Shown here piece by piece: positions 22,596-35,191 of a stretch of DNA of 64,000 nucleotides (position 1 is the stretch's first letter; each line of letters begins with the position of its first letter). This DNA comes from Malus domestica. Taxonomy: Eukaryota > Streptophyta > Magnoliopsida > Rosales > Rosaceae. The notes under the pieces were generated by a model. The model was given only the letters and a program-made list of their open reading frames with translations, had not been told where the DNA came from and made no database searches. The position numbers and the translations under genes are program-made. The stretch lies in assembly GCF_042453785.1 (NCBI RefSeq), contig NC_091674.1:29771501-29835500 (forward strand), written 5' to 3'.

Positions 22596-23468
22596 CTATG
22601 CTATGTAAGAAAATCCTAGTAGCATTAGATGCTACGTAAGATATCTAAACTACTCTAATATACAAGACTAGGAGATTCGAATTTGGAAGCAAGAGGTGGG
22701 CGGGGCCAAGGCCCTGGCCACCCCCATCCACGTCAAAGTGGCAAATAAAATAAGTTCAAAGATGGCTTGTGCTAAAACAATAATCTTTCAAACACGATTA
22801 CGATTTATATCATAAGAACAAACTGTAACTGTAATCCTGGACATTTAAAAGTAACTATACCTTCAAAAACTGCGAGCGCAAAGCGATACTCTGCTTTAAT
22901 ACTACATAACCATTTCAATCAAAACAAAATTTTGCTCAAAGTTCTAAGACTTGAATGTTGTCTAGGAGTAAATACACCATTGCATTTGCCTTCGGTCGGA
23001 AAAACAAAATATCACCAATGTTGCCAAAAATAGGACATCCTCCCCTTCTCTAGCTCGTCATCGTCTGCCAAAAACAGAAAAGAATGCACACGATTAAGTT
23101 TACGTTTTGAACTCTGAAGAATTATCAGTTTCGCTTTAGTATTATGGAATGACCACGGGAGAAAATTAATGTCGAAATATTGGTTTTGCATGAAAGCAAT
23201 GTCAAGAGATAAAATAGCACACACGCCACAAGGAACACCTAGTGCAACATAAGTAGGCGGACTGCATAAATTACTGAAGTATCAGGAAAAACCCCGGTTG
23301 TGCAGAAAAGGACTGCACTCCTCTACATCTACCTTAAAATTAAGAAAAGGCAAAACAGAAGAGAACACACTACTTATTACAACACAACAGGATATAGCAC
23401 CAGACCAACACCACAAACCAGCATATGAGAACCAAGTGTGATAAGCTGAAAATATCACGCATAAATTA
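22596..23468. other. Intergenic spacer
   Basis: No gene, repeat family or RNA gene is recognised. Short ORFs here lack any family resemblance. Confidence 0.5.
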
Positions 23469-23674
23469 GGGCTGGTTTGGTATTGTTGTGCTTTGAAAAA
23501 AAACTGCTTCTGCTGTGCTATGAGAATAAGCTCATTTTTGTTGCTTCACGTTTTCAACTTTTTTTCACCCAAAACTTTGAAAGTAAGCTGTTTTTAAGTG
23601 TTTACCAAACACCTTTTTGAGCTCAGCTTTTTTTTTTATACCCACTTTTTATGAAAGCACTACCAAACCAGTAC
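23469..23674. mobile_element. Tourist-like MITE (PIF/Harbinger)
   Basis: The 206-bp element begins GGGCTGGTTTGGTATTG and ends with the inverted form CACTACCAAACCAGTAC. It is flanked by the 3-bp duplication TTA (23,466-23,468 and 23,675-23,677). The TTA target and GGG...GTTTGGTA ends are typical of Tourist MITEs. It lies just past the 3' end of the alpha-COP gene. Confidence 0.85.
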
Positions 23675-23949
23675 TTAGTCCATGACCCTCTTACTAAACA
23701 AAGCAGCCAGACTAAACGAGACAAGAAAGGAGAAAAGGAGACATGAAACGGATACAACACAAATAAGGAGACGATTTTCACACACAATTTTAACACCATC
23801 AACTTTCATCAATGGATCCAAGAAATCACAAACAATCCGTTTGAAAGTTGAACTCTTTGTAATATTTCTTACCAATTAACTGACAGATTTGGTCAACTGA
23901 TATGACCACTTCCGCTTCCAAAAGGATGAATCCTTAGTAGTGAGCTTGA

Positions 23950-26900
23950 TTATCGAACCTGAGAAGGAGAACATAGCAACCCAGAAGCATCTGCCCCAAC
24001 CACTGCAAGATCACAAACAGTACAGAACTGCCCTTCTTGAGTTGCCACAAACCGTGAGCTACAATATGGGCAGGAGACGTCCCTCTGTCCTCGGTAAATT
24101 GGTACATGTGTTGCCCCACAAATCACAAATGGGTTTCTGAAATCATAGTTCAGTTGAGATTTATCAGTCATATTCCTTTCTGCAGCCTGCAGCACTTGCC
24201 GGGCTTTCTTTGCTTGACTCTCATTGGTGGGGTTGGTTTCCAACAGCCGCCTGGCAAAGTTAGCTGCGGTGGCAATGTTCCCTGCCTTATAGCAAACAGT
24301 CAGTGCACTAATCAAGGCAAGCCGTAAGTGAGGCGTTTGAAGATTGCAGTGTGTGAAATAAGCTGCAAGCTCCTGCTCCCGTTTTGGATCATCTTTCGTT
24401 TCCCTTCTCTTCAGCTCAATTTGTAATCCCAAAACATACTCTTTGACTATTATAATTAACTCCTTGACTTCATCAACTTCCCTCCTAGAATCAACAACAA
24501 TCAAAGGAATTGTGTGAAGAATGCTCAGAAAGATCTTAAGAGCGTCGGGGAGCTTCCCATTTGTGGTAGCCTTGTAACCAGCTTTCAGTTTCTCTTCCAA
24601 CTGGGAAAAATTGAACACAAGTGCTGGTGGACCTCTCACATTCGGGGTAGCAGATTCATTCCACCCGCGCTCAACCGCCAGAGATATTACCGGAGCAGAT
24701 GAAAAGGCACGTAGATAGCTGTGGCTGCCAGTGTGAAGATCAAGAAACATGGGTTTTAAAGGAACAAAGTTTTTGAATCCAAGTTGCCTTTCCAGTAAAC
24801 GCATTGCAGTGTCAAAATTGCCAGCTGCTGCATGTTCAGCAGCAAGAGATGATCTCTGGATCCAAATCTGGTTTACAGGCATGCCAGTAGTTGGAGCAAC
24901 AAAAGCCGATGAACTAGCATTTACAGAAGCCCTTGGTGTGTCAGCTTCAGGGGGGAGCTCCAAATCTTCAAGGTCCCATCCTTCCTCTTCCTCATGTCCT
25001 TCACCCATTTCCTCATCTTCTAATCCTGCAGTGGCATCTCCATTTTGCAAGCCAGCAACGTCAACCATGTCCAGCTCCTCACCCCAATCACCATCAACAG
25101 CTTCATCCTCTTCATCCACAACTCCCCTGCCAACATTATCCAATCCACCTTCAAAAATACCTCTCATGACTCTAAGAAGAGGCCAATCACCGCCACACAT
25201 AATTGGGTTAGGGGGCATTAAAAGAGTGGGCACTTTCCCCTGCGGCAAAGTTGGAACATTTTCTCCCAACTCTGCAGATAGCCTTTCAGCAACATCATGT
25301 AGGCCATGAACTGAAGCTGTGATGTAAGCAAGGGGCAAGTGGCCAACATTCTCCAAGATCTTAATACGCTCCTTGACATTACCTAGATACAGTGCATTGT
25401 GGAACTGACCCATGACATCATTCTTAACCTCAGCAATTTTCAGCATCTTGGACAGTTTTTCCATATTACCAGTAATGAGATAAAGGAAAGATAGCCTCTC
25501 AAAATTTTTAGTCTTCTGGTAGGCATACTCCACGATACCCGCATTGCCTTGGCGAAGCGCCTCCACCCCCAACCTATACCAGTAGTCTTTTTCATCAATT
25601 GCTGTAGCGGATGCAACTGCAATTTGAATATTCCCACTCTCCAGAGCCAGATTGAATCTGGTTCTTTCATCTTTCACAAAATGGAGAGCAACTTCAGGGA
25701 ACCCCTTCTGTTGCAGGTAAGCAATCATTGCCTGCCCACATAGCTGTGAGTTCCTTATCATGCTCATTACATGGTCATATCTCTTCTTCAATAGGGATAG
25801 CTTGAAAATGTATTCCGTAGCATCAATAATTATGGCCCTGTTTCTCCCATCCCGATCCAAGCAAGAGATAGTATTTCCAGAAACCTTCGTAATGTAAATG
25901 GGAACATCTAGGGTTCTGATTATTCCACTGTCTCCATTAGGGAGGCAATATTTTATGTGATTTAGAGTTGTGTAAATGAAAACACCATTGTCATCCCAGC
26001 CACCACTCTTTACACGAATTGTCTCATGAAGAGTGCACTGGTGCACAAGCTTCTTGCTGGCAATGATAATGGCATGCTTGCTGAGCAAGGCAACGCTTTC
26101 CATGTCATTGGACCAAACAACATACTTGATGAAGGGGGTTTGAAGTTCACCAAGAATAATCTTCTGCTGCAGATCAAATATAACCACTTTGTCTTCAACT
26201 CTACACAGCAAATTATTTGTTCCAGCATAGAATATGGCATCAGCAGCAAAAGGAAGGGGTATCTGTTTACCAGCCTCATTTGCCATATTCTTAATCAAGA
26301 CTTGGTTTTTGCTTTTGTCAAGCACAGCGAATCTATTCCGTGCAATAAACACAGCTGAACCTCCAACACCTCTCTTTGCATCTTGCAGACTATCACCCCT
26401 ACTCATGCTGTCTTTGGGTATCATATACAATTCGTAAGATCCCCCATCCAAGTCTGAGGAAATAAGAACTGCATTTTCTGTAGGACTGTACGAAACAGTC
26501 CTTGGACTTTGATTTAAAGTGGTGGAACCAGGGCGTCGAATGGGAATAACTTGTGTGTCTCTTTGGGTTGAAAATTCATAGTACCGCAAAAAGCGATCTC
26601 TAGCATAGAACAGAGAATTACCACTCACTGCAAAGGCTGGTCGTTCCCTCTCTAGCTTAAATACGATCATGCCACTGTCATGACCAGCTGCCAACAGATT
26701 CATTTCAGGGTGAGATGAAAGAATCCAAAAACGGTCATGCTCTCTTCGGAAAGTTTGAATGCCGGTCCGCTTTGTTACATCCCAGACACGTATACTTTTG
26801 TCCTCTGAGTTAGATACAATTATGTCCTGTTTGGCATGAAACATGACACATGAAACATTATTCATGTGCCCTCTCAAGGTATCCACTTCCCAAGCCTTTG

Positions 26901-28513
26901 TATCTGAATACAAAATGAACAGATTGAATCAGTAACTCAAACCAGTCTATCTCCTACACAATCGAAATATTATTCAGAAGCACTATAATCTTCTGAGGAC
27001 TAAAAAACTGTAAGTAACCAAAGCTTTGCCTCTGTATTACAAATGAACAAAATTTGAATTAATAAGGTGTCTTCCCCAAACAGAGCAAGCAAATAAACAT
27101 TGACAAGGAAAGTAATTATTATGATACCATTCATCCGCCACAATTTAACTTGGCGATCATCTGCTCCTGAGACAATCAGAGGCAGGTTGGGGTGGAATGA
27201 AGCCCAATTGACACCACGATCATGCCCTTCCAAGACATACTTAACAACAGCATCAACACCGCCAAAAAGATCTGTGTTCATCTGACTTAGTCGCAGAATG
27301 TCATCTGAGGGAGATACGGTCTTCTTTTTCAGGGAACCAATATCCCAAACACGGACAGTCTGATCTAGAGAGGCAGATACAACAAGGTCCTCCTTAGGAT
27401 GGAATGAGGCACACATGACATAATGATTGTGCCCTGTCAACACTGAAATACAAGTACGTGACTGCCAGTTCCATATACGAATAGTCTGGTCATCGCTGGC
27501 ACTCACAATCCATGGGTACTCATGGTGAAACTGCACCGTACGGATATAATCAAGGTGCCCGAGAAGAGTAAAAAGACACCTATGCATCTTATAGTTCCAA
27601 ACTTTAATCTTATAATCATCCCCTGTAAAAATGCAACACAGCTAGATTAACACATGAACTGTACAATCTACACATCAGATGAATTTCTGATAAATACACG
27701 GAGAATAATCCCTTTCTCCAGGTGTGAATAGTAAATATAAATATCTTCCATGAGATAGTAACATTGGTAAAAAAACAACGGAGAAAAGAGATTGCATATT
27801 CTTCAATTTTTGTTTCACTATTAGTCCTTTCATTAGTTCTACTTTCCAACATCATAATCTTGCACTACTAGAACTCAAAGTGACAACAAATTCTCTCTCT
27901 AAATAATAACTCCGACATCATCATTCCTGAGAAGGTATTGGTAAAAACATTTCCATCTCAAAATCAATCTTGCAATTTGATAAACCTTGGCAACTTTCGG
28001 ACATATACACTGCATAATTGCCAAGTGAAATAATCATAATTCGGTACTCCATCAATTTGGACTTTACAAATCATCCACTAGTAAAGCATTCCGGACAAGC
28101 ACTCCGCTAAGTTTATGTCAATTTCAATTTTCTTCATAACAAATTCAAATTACGCTTTCAATTTCGTATTCACAGTTACCTTCAACCTATATATAATCAA
28201 ACCATATACAAAAACTACTAAATCTAAATGCGAAAAACAAATGCACAATCAAATCCAAAAAAAAACTAAAACAAATTATTAATAATTCAGATATGAATTT
28301 GGTACCTCCAGACACAAAGAGGGGCTGAGATTTGTGGAAGTGGACGCCGCGAACAGGCCCATCGTGCTCGTCGAATCGATCAATGAGCGTCCCCATACGG
28401 TAGTCCCATAGCTGGATCACACCACTGTGAAGACTCGCGAGGATCCACGGCCTCTTAGTGTGGAAGCTCAACCCCTTCACTCTGTTACTCTTCGTTTCAA
28501 ACTTGGTCAACAT
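23950..28513 (-). CDS. Coatomer subunit alpha (alpha-COP)
   Basis: This is the scaffold subunit of the COPI coat, which acts in Golgi-to-ER and intra-Golgi retrieval. Three coding exons on the minus strand, 28,513-28,306, 27,622-27,128 and 26,903-23,950, join in phase through GT-AG introns to give 1,218 aa, about the length of Arabidopsis alpha-COP. The N-terminal region of about 300 residues is a WD40 propeller ([22 protein letters not shown] and ADDRQVKLW repeats). A WD-associated alpha-solenoid follows, with an acidic linker encoded near 25,000-25,100, and then the conserved C-terminal domain that binds epsilon-COP. A leader intron (28,700-28,532) precedes the ATG. All landmarks are intact. 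It is expected to be an expressed housekeeping gene. Confidence 0.97.
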
Positions 28514-28531
28514 CCTTCACCACCGCGATCA

Positions 28532-28700
28532 CTGCACCCAATCGAATCGCATCAAAAAAAAAAACGAAAAGATAACTAGATTCAATTTTCCCGCAGTTTC
28601 TCGGCAACCAAACAGACCACAAATTCATCAAAACGCAAAATCTAGAGAGCAAAATTGGGAAGAGATCTGACTCGTAACCCTAATTGCAAGAGAATCGTAC
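28532..28700 (-). promoter_or_regulatory. 5' UTR intron of the alpha-COP gene
   Basis: A donor (TCTAAG followed by GTACGATT) and an acceptor (GGGTGCAG) sit just upstream of the ATG, leaving an 18-nt leader segment before the start codon. Leader introns are common in plant housekeeping genes. Transcript data would confirm it. Confidence 0.65.
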
Positions 28701-29888
28701 CTTAGATCCGATCAGTGAGTAAGGGGATCCGGATTTCTCACTAATGCATCCAAAACTTACCTCCAGAGCTCGATGTATGTTTTGTATCTATAGAGAGAGA
28801 AAGAGGAGAGAGAGAGAGAGAGATGGTGTGTTAAATTTAGATCAAGAGGACGAATTTTATTTTATTTTGATAATTCTTGTTCTGGGTGACTGTAGTCGTC
28901 AGATTGGAATTGGACGGACGTGATCGAATGGAATTGCGTCACCAGAGTGTTAGGCGAGATGGCGATGACCGTATGATCGGGATGGAAGTGATTAAGTCGA
29001 AGTGCGTCACCAGAGTGAGCAATTGACTTAGCGTTGCCAGATTGAACTTACTTTCCCAGGTTACCGGATTGAATTACAATTTCCGCAAGGTTTTTACCAC
29101 GGAAAAAAACTTTAACGGAATAACTAAATTGATTTGTGCGACACAATTTTAAAAATTAGATTGACCAATTTGCTATTTTAAAGACTATTTTATTTAAAAT
29201 GTCAATTTCAGAGATCAACTATGACAAAAACCTTTTCGCAAAATATACCATATTCCTTGAAAAATTTGGAAATTACAATCCAATTCTTAATTTCCAAAAA
29301 AAAAAACCTTCTGTTGGGACTTTAAACTGAAATTCAAAAAGCTAATGACTTTTCGGTAAAACAACCATGTTTATACATCCTGATGCAAATTCGAACCTTA
29401 CCGATTCTCCTCCCCCTGCAACCAACTGTTAACCTACTTAATATGAGTCGTCGGAGTTGGTCTTCATGGATGTTTTTTTCATTGATGTTCGGGTTGATCA
29501 ACCAACAAAACTCCTTGGTGAGATTTGTCTTCGGAGCGGGGTTTCCAAAACACTTGACGTGTGAAACGATACTATGGTAGCTGTCTAACCATTATCTCCA
29601 AGCCAATGGGTTTGCTAACACCGTTTCTCTTGTTCCCGAAGGAAACGAAGGCGATTCATCGGAACCCAGCAGAGAGGCAAAAAAACTAAATTCCAACGCC
29701 ACATTTGGATACAACAACATTACTAACACTGATTCGAACAAATGTACCATAAAGAATCAAAATCATGGCAAATCGTTGAGCGTACGAAAATAACCTCTGC
29801 GTCTCAAGAGGGTAAAGAAAAGATACATCTGAATTTCGTGGTTCACAAAAAGGAAAAGTAAACAAGACGGAAACTAAGGACTACCTCG
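28701..29888. other. alpha-COP promoter region and PP2A 3' flank
   Basis: It contains a (GA)n tract at about 28,793-28,824, near the expected alpha-COP transcription start, then AT-rich sequence up to the PP2A stop codon. No gene or known repeat is recognised. Confidence 0.5.
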
Positions 29889-32800
29889 CTAGCGAGACAT
29901 CATGACCTGTTCGCTTGACTGAAGGGCTTGGCTAGCAAAGGACCTTACATCAACGTCGGGATCCTCACTAAGCTCAAGCAAACAAGGACAAATAGTTTTC
30001 TCCACCACCTGTGCAAAGCGTGTTATGCATAAGTCCTTTCACTGCTTTAACTCGATTTCAGTATTGTATTTTGAAAATTATGCTCCTTTGCGTAAGGACT
30101 ATCAAATGAAAAGATCTCTATTACTTACCGACTGATCAACTATCGGAATAATCGACTGCAACACCTTAGCCACATTGAACTTGATGTTTGGTACCCTACA
30201 AGAAGAAATTCTCAGCCCTACAGTGCAAACTAAATCAAACAAAAAGCATAGTTTAACTTAAAAGCTTCTAATCTATACCTGTCTTTTGATGCAGTGACTA
30301 TCACCGGTACAAGCCTGGAACAAGTGAGTTCTGATCCCAAAACAGGGGCAAGTAGGGAAATGGCATGTAGAATGGTCATCCGATACAAATAGTGGGGGTT
30401 GCTTATCATTTCCAAAACCTGTCAAGAGATTTCCAATTTCAACTGTTTATGTACCATGTCAAAAGTTTTTAGAATTCGAAAGAACACTATCCAATGATCC
30501 AGTCCCTTAACAAGGCTGGGTACGATAACTATGTTTAGTAATATGTGACTATAGCTTAGACATAACCACATCTAATCTTTTCAGAAAAAGGAAAGGAAAG
30601 AAAGAAAACCTGTGGAACTATATGCTGCATTGCCCATTCGGGGCCGAATTCTTCTGCAAGGCGCTTCACATTATTAGCAGCTGCATCACGTATTGAGTAA
30701 ACCTACCATCATCAGAAATATTGTCAGTAAAATGCATCTAAAACGAGGCAATACTGCATCACCGAATACTACAATTTATACATTTTGAAATCACACCACC
30801 TGTCAACCACCCAGAAAAAAGGATCCTAGGTTTTTACTTGATTAACAAGTAAACCATTATAGGCAGCAAATTCATTGTTTATGATGATGGAAAAGAAACA
30901 AAAAACCATAAACATCACTCCTTTTCTTGTTCTTTTTGCTTTTCTGAGCCAAGAGATAAACATGACATATCGAAACATCAATACTCAAACCAGAAGCCGA
31001 ACTAACCTTATCATTTAACCACTGCATGCAGAGAGAGCCAAGCTTATCATCAAAAAACTCAACACCCAACTGACTTGCCAATAAAGGAATGTATTCTATT
31101 ATCGCAAGCCGAACCCTCCAATGTCTATCCTCTGCAAGTTCAACAATTGCCGGCAACAAAGACTGGGACAGCATATCAATCCCAATTACCTGCATCACCA
31201 AGTAATATCAACATGACTTATTCAAATTCAATACGAAAACTTTAACTAATTTACTTAATGTTAATGAATAGGATTTCAGAATTTAAAAGCGTTTCTTGGT
31301 CTCTTAAACCGGAAAACTTCAACAAGAGTTGCTCATGCTTATACTATCACTATGTTCCTTTGCAAGTGCTAAAATTTCCTTATCAGATCATCATTACTGT
31401 CTGTAAAAGTAAAAATTTAGCACCATACTGCAAAAGCTTTTTCTGATTCACCAACATTGCTTCAGCACAAATCTTAGCTATATTTCACATAAAAGCAGTA
31501 TGCTACTAAACAGGTCTACCTTCCTCGAGAATCCAGAACAAAATTGAATACCACATAGTCCAACCACCAGATATAAGTATGTACATTATAAAAAATCTCA
31601 TGCTTAACCACCAGTTCGACACGCACAGAAAAAAGAATATGTAAACATACAGAAAGAAAAACTTGTGACAAACCTCGTTGACTTGATCAAGCTTGCTAAT
31701 AATATTCAATCGCACATCAGGAAACTCGTCTTTTAGAAGAGAAAGAAAAATAGGCAGCAGCTGCTCTATAGTTGCATCCTGCAGACACCAAAGAAAGTAA
31801 TAATCATATAATGAGAGGGAGAAAAATTAGCTTCAAAGTAAGAATTTGAATTAAATAACAGCCCCAAAATTTTCTTGCCTTTCCTAAAACTTGTGCCATT
31901 CCCATTATTACTGAAGCCAATGCAGAACGAACATGCTGGGAAGAATCTGTCGACAATTCCTATGGCAGGCAAACATAGTAAGTAAAAGCATAACAGTATT
32001 TAGAATTGCCTAAAAACTACAACAAACTTCTTAGGGAAAGTATAACCATAGGTTAAGTGAGATGTGCAACCTTTACGAAAGGAAGGATCTGCTGAATGGC
32101 AAGTTCTGGATTCACAATTCGGCAAAACTTAGTTACTTTTCCTGCAGCAGCTATTCGTACTTCAGCCTCATTATCCCGAAGAAGCCGAACGTATGCAGGC
32201 ACCAGGTCCGACCTAATATATTACAACATCACCACACTCATCAATTAGAACCCAACTAAGTAGGTAGAGAGAGAGAGAGAGAGAGAAACAACTGATTCAC
32301 AGTTACAGAATTACAATATCCTAATTCAAGTAAAACAGTATTCACGATAGGAGCCAAGCCACAAAATAAAACGACTACCTTGTAGCTTCTGGACCAACAG
32401 CTTCACAAAGCTCATATAATTGATTTGCAACCATGTATCGAACACGCCAAGACTTATCCTGGTCACAAGAACAAGAATGACGAGAAATAATCAACCATTG
32501 CAATTCATGTAATTCAGAAGGTTGAGTTGCATTTTAGAAAACACAAAGCAACATGATAAACATAAATAAAGAATAACGATTTCTCATTACAGCATGCAAT
32601 TTTAACACTCAAAATATGATATACCTGTGAAAAGTTAACAATGACAGGAAGAATATGGGCCACACAATCTTGAGGCTCCAACAACTTCCCAAGAGCTGCA
32701 AAACCCTCCACGGCCAATAACCGAACAGAATCCTGATCTGAAAACAAGATTCATCAGGGGCAAGTTCATACTTAATACCAATGCTAAGATTAATAGTCTT

Positions 32801-33816
32801 TAATCATAAGATAATACTACAGTGGATGATAATAAAATATTATACGAGTGACAAGAGACACACCATCCTGCGTCAAATCCTCAAATATAGACATTATGTC
32901 AGCCTTGAGGTGCACAGCTTCTACAGTCCCAGCAAATTTTCCCAGGTTACTTGCAGCAGATCTCCTAACCATGGGCATGTCATCTTGGCACAGTTGACTG
33001 TATGTCGTTCGTAGTTCAGTTTTTAAAGTTTCTGGTGCACTAGTATAAGCAATATGAAACAAACCACAGGATGAAACTCGGGCTGTAAACCACTCGCCAG
33101 CAGCTAGTCTCTGTATTTAAAATGATATATGAAGAAAAGGAACAGTCATTCCAATGCACCAAGGTATAGAGCATTCTCATAGGGATAACATGAACAAAAT
33201 ATAAGTTCTAGTGGTTTTTGTGAATAATTATTTATTATGAACTGGGAAGAAAAGAAAAGAAATAACGGAACTTTAACCTACTACCATGGCATTATATATA
33301 CCCTCCACAAACCAATACATGGGAAATCCAGATCGAACCACAAGATACTGTGTCCAGAATGAAAGCTTAATGAGAAGGCAAAAAACTACAAATAAATAAT
33401 GGAAGAGGATCAGATCATCTGACCTTAACCAAAGGAATGAAGTATTCAACCAAGTCCTTTTCTCTCATCTGCCCCCCAATTTTACACAACGAATCCACCG
33501 CCTTATCCCTCACACATGTTTCCTCAACAGTGCAGAGTGTTTCCAAAGGCGGAAGCAGAATGTTGGCATGCTCCACACCACCTACATAGGGGATGAACAC
33601 CCCCAACTCTTCCGCCATTGCCAGAAGCACTTCATCATCATCATCGTTGTTCTCACTGAGGAAAGGAATCAGTTCCTTCCTGGTCCTCTCTTCTCCCAGC
33701 GCACGGGCAATCGTGGAAAGCCTCCGGATTGAGTTCAACCGGAGCTGAATGTCTTCATTCTTAAGCTCGTCAATTAAAACCGCAATCGGGTATAAACGTT
33801 CATCAACCATAGCCAT
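29889..33816 (-). CDS. PP2A 65-kDa regulatory (scaffold) subunit A
   Basis: This HEAT-repeat scaffold holds the catalytic C and variable B subunits of protein phosphatase 2A. Twelve minus-strand coding exons join in phase: 33,816-33,424; 33,110-32,864; 32,737-32,625; 32,458-32,379; 32,212-32,071; 31,959-31,879; 31,778-31,674; 31,189-31,007; 30,702-30,610; 30,418-30,279; 30,195-30,129; 30,008-29,889. The product is 587 aa; plant family members such as RCN1 are about 588. HEAT repeats run throughout ([30 protein letters not shown]). Eleven introns separate these exons; the one after exon 6 has a GC donor (AAG followed by GCAAG). The start at 33,816 gives the family N-terminus [10 protein letters not shown]. 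Plant A subunits act in auxin transport and hormone signalling. No lesion is seen. Confidence 0.97.
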
Positions 33817-33841
33817 ATTTTTCCACAAATTATGCCACTAA

Positions 33842-34233
33842 CTGAATTCAAAACACAAATTCCCAAAAAGCTTCAGAAAAACCCACTTCTGTATCAAACA
33901 CACATACATGTATATAACAATTTTTCGATTGTTTTCGACTTTTCACCCAACTTTTAATCCCTAATCGGTACAAATTCCGTAACTTTACTTCAATTAAAAT
34001 CAATGGACCGTAAATTCAATTAAGCGATGCTTAGCCAAAAATAGAAACAAATTCCAATCGATTTCCAACCAGATCCATAGAAATAGTTCGTAATTAGAAG
34101 AATTTAATTACTTTTAAGAGTAAAAAAATCAAATGATATCGGAAAGGAAAAATCGATGCGTGAAATTAATCAAAGAAAAAAAATAATCAATCAAGTACAC
34201 GAAAATATACAGCGCAAACAAGAACACCAAGAG

Positions 34234-34287
<54 letters not shown>

Positions 34288-34290
34288 TAC
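33842..34290 (-). promoter_or_regulatory. PP2A-A 5' UTR intron with (GA)n microsatellite
   Basis: A donor (CCCTCAG followed by GTAACC, at 34,290) and an acceptor (AATTCAG, at 33,842) predict a leader intron of about 450 bp ending 25 bp before the ATG. A (GA)n run of about 49 bp at 34,235-34,283 reads as CT on the gene strand and lies just inside the donor. Splicing is inferred from consensus only. Confidence 0.6.
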
Positions 34291-35191
34291 CTGAGGGCTT
34301 TGTTTGCAGAGCTTCGATCTAGAAGGAGACAGTGGTGGAAATGGGACAGATCTTTTGGGTTGAGAAACCAGAAGGAGAGAGAAAGCGAGGAGAGAGAGAG
34401 ATACGATTAGTTTTTTAATTATCCGTCAAAATCGGGGATTTTTCTTCTTCTTCTTTTTTTTTTTTGGACCAAACATCGTACAGTCGGATCCTGCCCGACC
34501 GGAGTGGATTCACATATTTTCTTTCAGTCCGGTTCGATTGGTTCTATTTGGTTTAGGCCTTGAACGTATGAAGCTCAAGCTTAAAACTTTTTCTTCGTCC
34601 GAATCACCACTCAATACTATGGTCCAGTTCAAATATCCATCCTATAACAACCGTTTTTTTTTTATATGACACCGTCTACTTACTAGAAACGAGAGAAGTC
34701 ATGAGTCGCCTTAGCTATATATCAAGAAGAGAATATTGAAATAACTTCAGCAATACACACATATATATATATATATATAATCGTTCACGATACAGGGTCG
34801 TTACAGGGCCTAATAAAAAGTTTGAAACTCCGAATTATCTTAATCTTACAATTTGGTGGAGCAAAAACCAAAACTACCAACATCAATATGCAGTGTTGGT
34901 CGGAAAACAACAATTTCATATCCATTGTCATCATCCCCTAATGCTCTGAGTAATCTTAACGTTAGCCTGCAGATTATCCGTCCCCTACCCGCGGAGGTAT
35001 TCACCATCTCCGCGTTTATATGCTTATTTTGTCAACCAAATAGAGAAAACTTTACCTGCCATCGTTAAATAAGAAAGCCGACAGCTCTTGTGAGTGATGA
35101 CAGCAGCAGAAGAAATCAGTGCCGTTGTATTGTAGAACTGAACTAGCAGCAGGATCTCGATAAAGTGGAATGGTATTGCCGTATGCTGATT
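34291..35191. other. PP2A-A promoter and ALMT 3' flank
   Basis: The interval contains CT/GA-rich sequence, a short (TA)n tract near 34,760-34,780 and AT-rich spacer. No gene is recognised. Confidence 0.5.

Noticed and set aside
26026-26437. Plus-strand ORFs opposite alpha-COP exon 3
   Set aside because: Antisense shadows of a conserved coding exon with no independent support.
27841-27870. Possible second CACTA terminus (CACTACTAG)
   Set aside because: It lies inside an alpha-COP intron, has the wrong following bases and lacks subterminal repeats.
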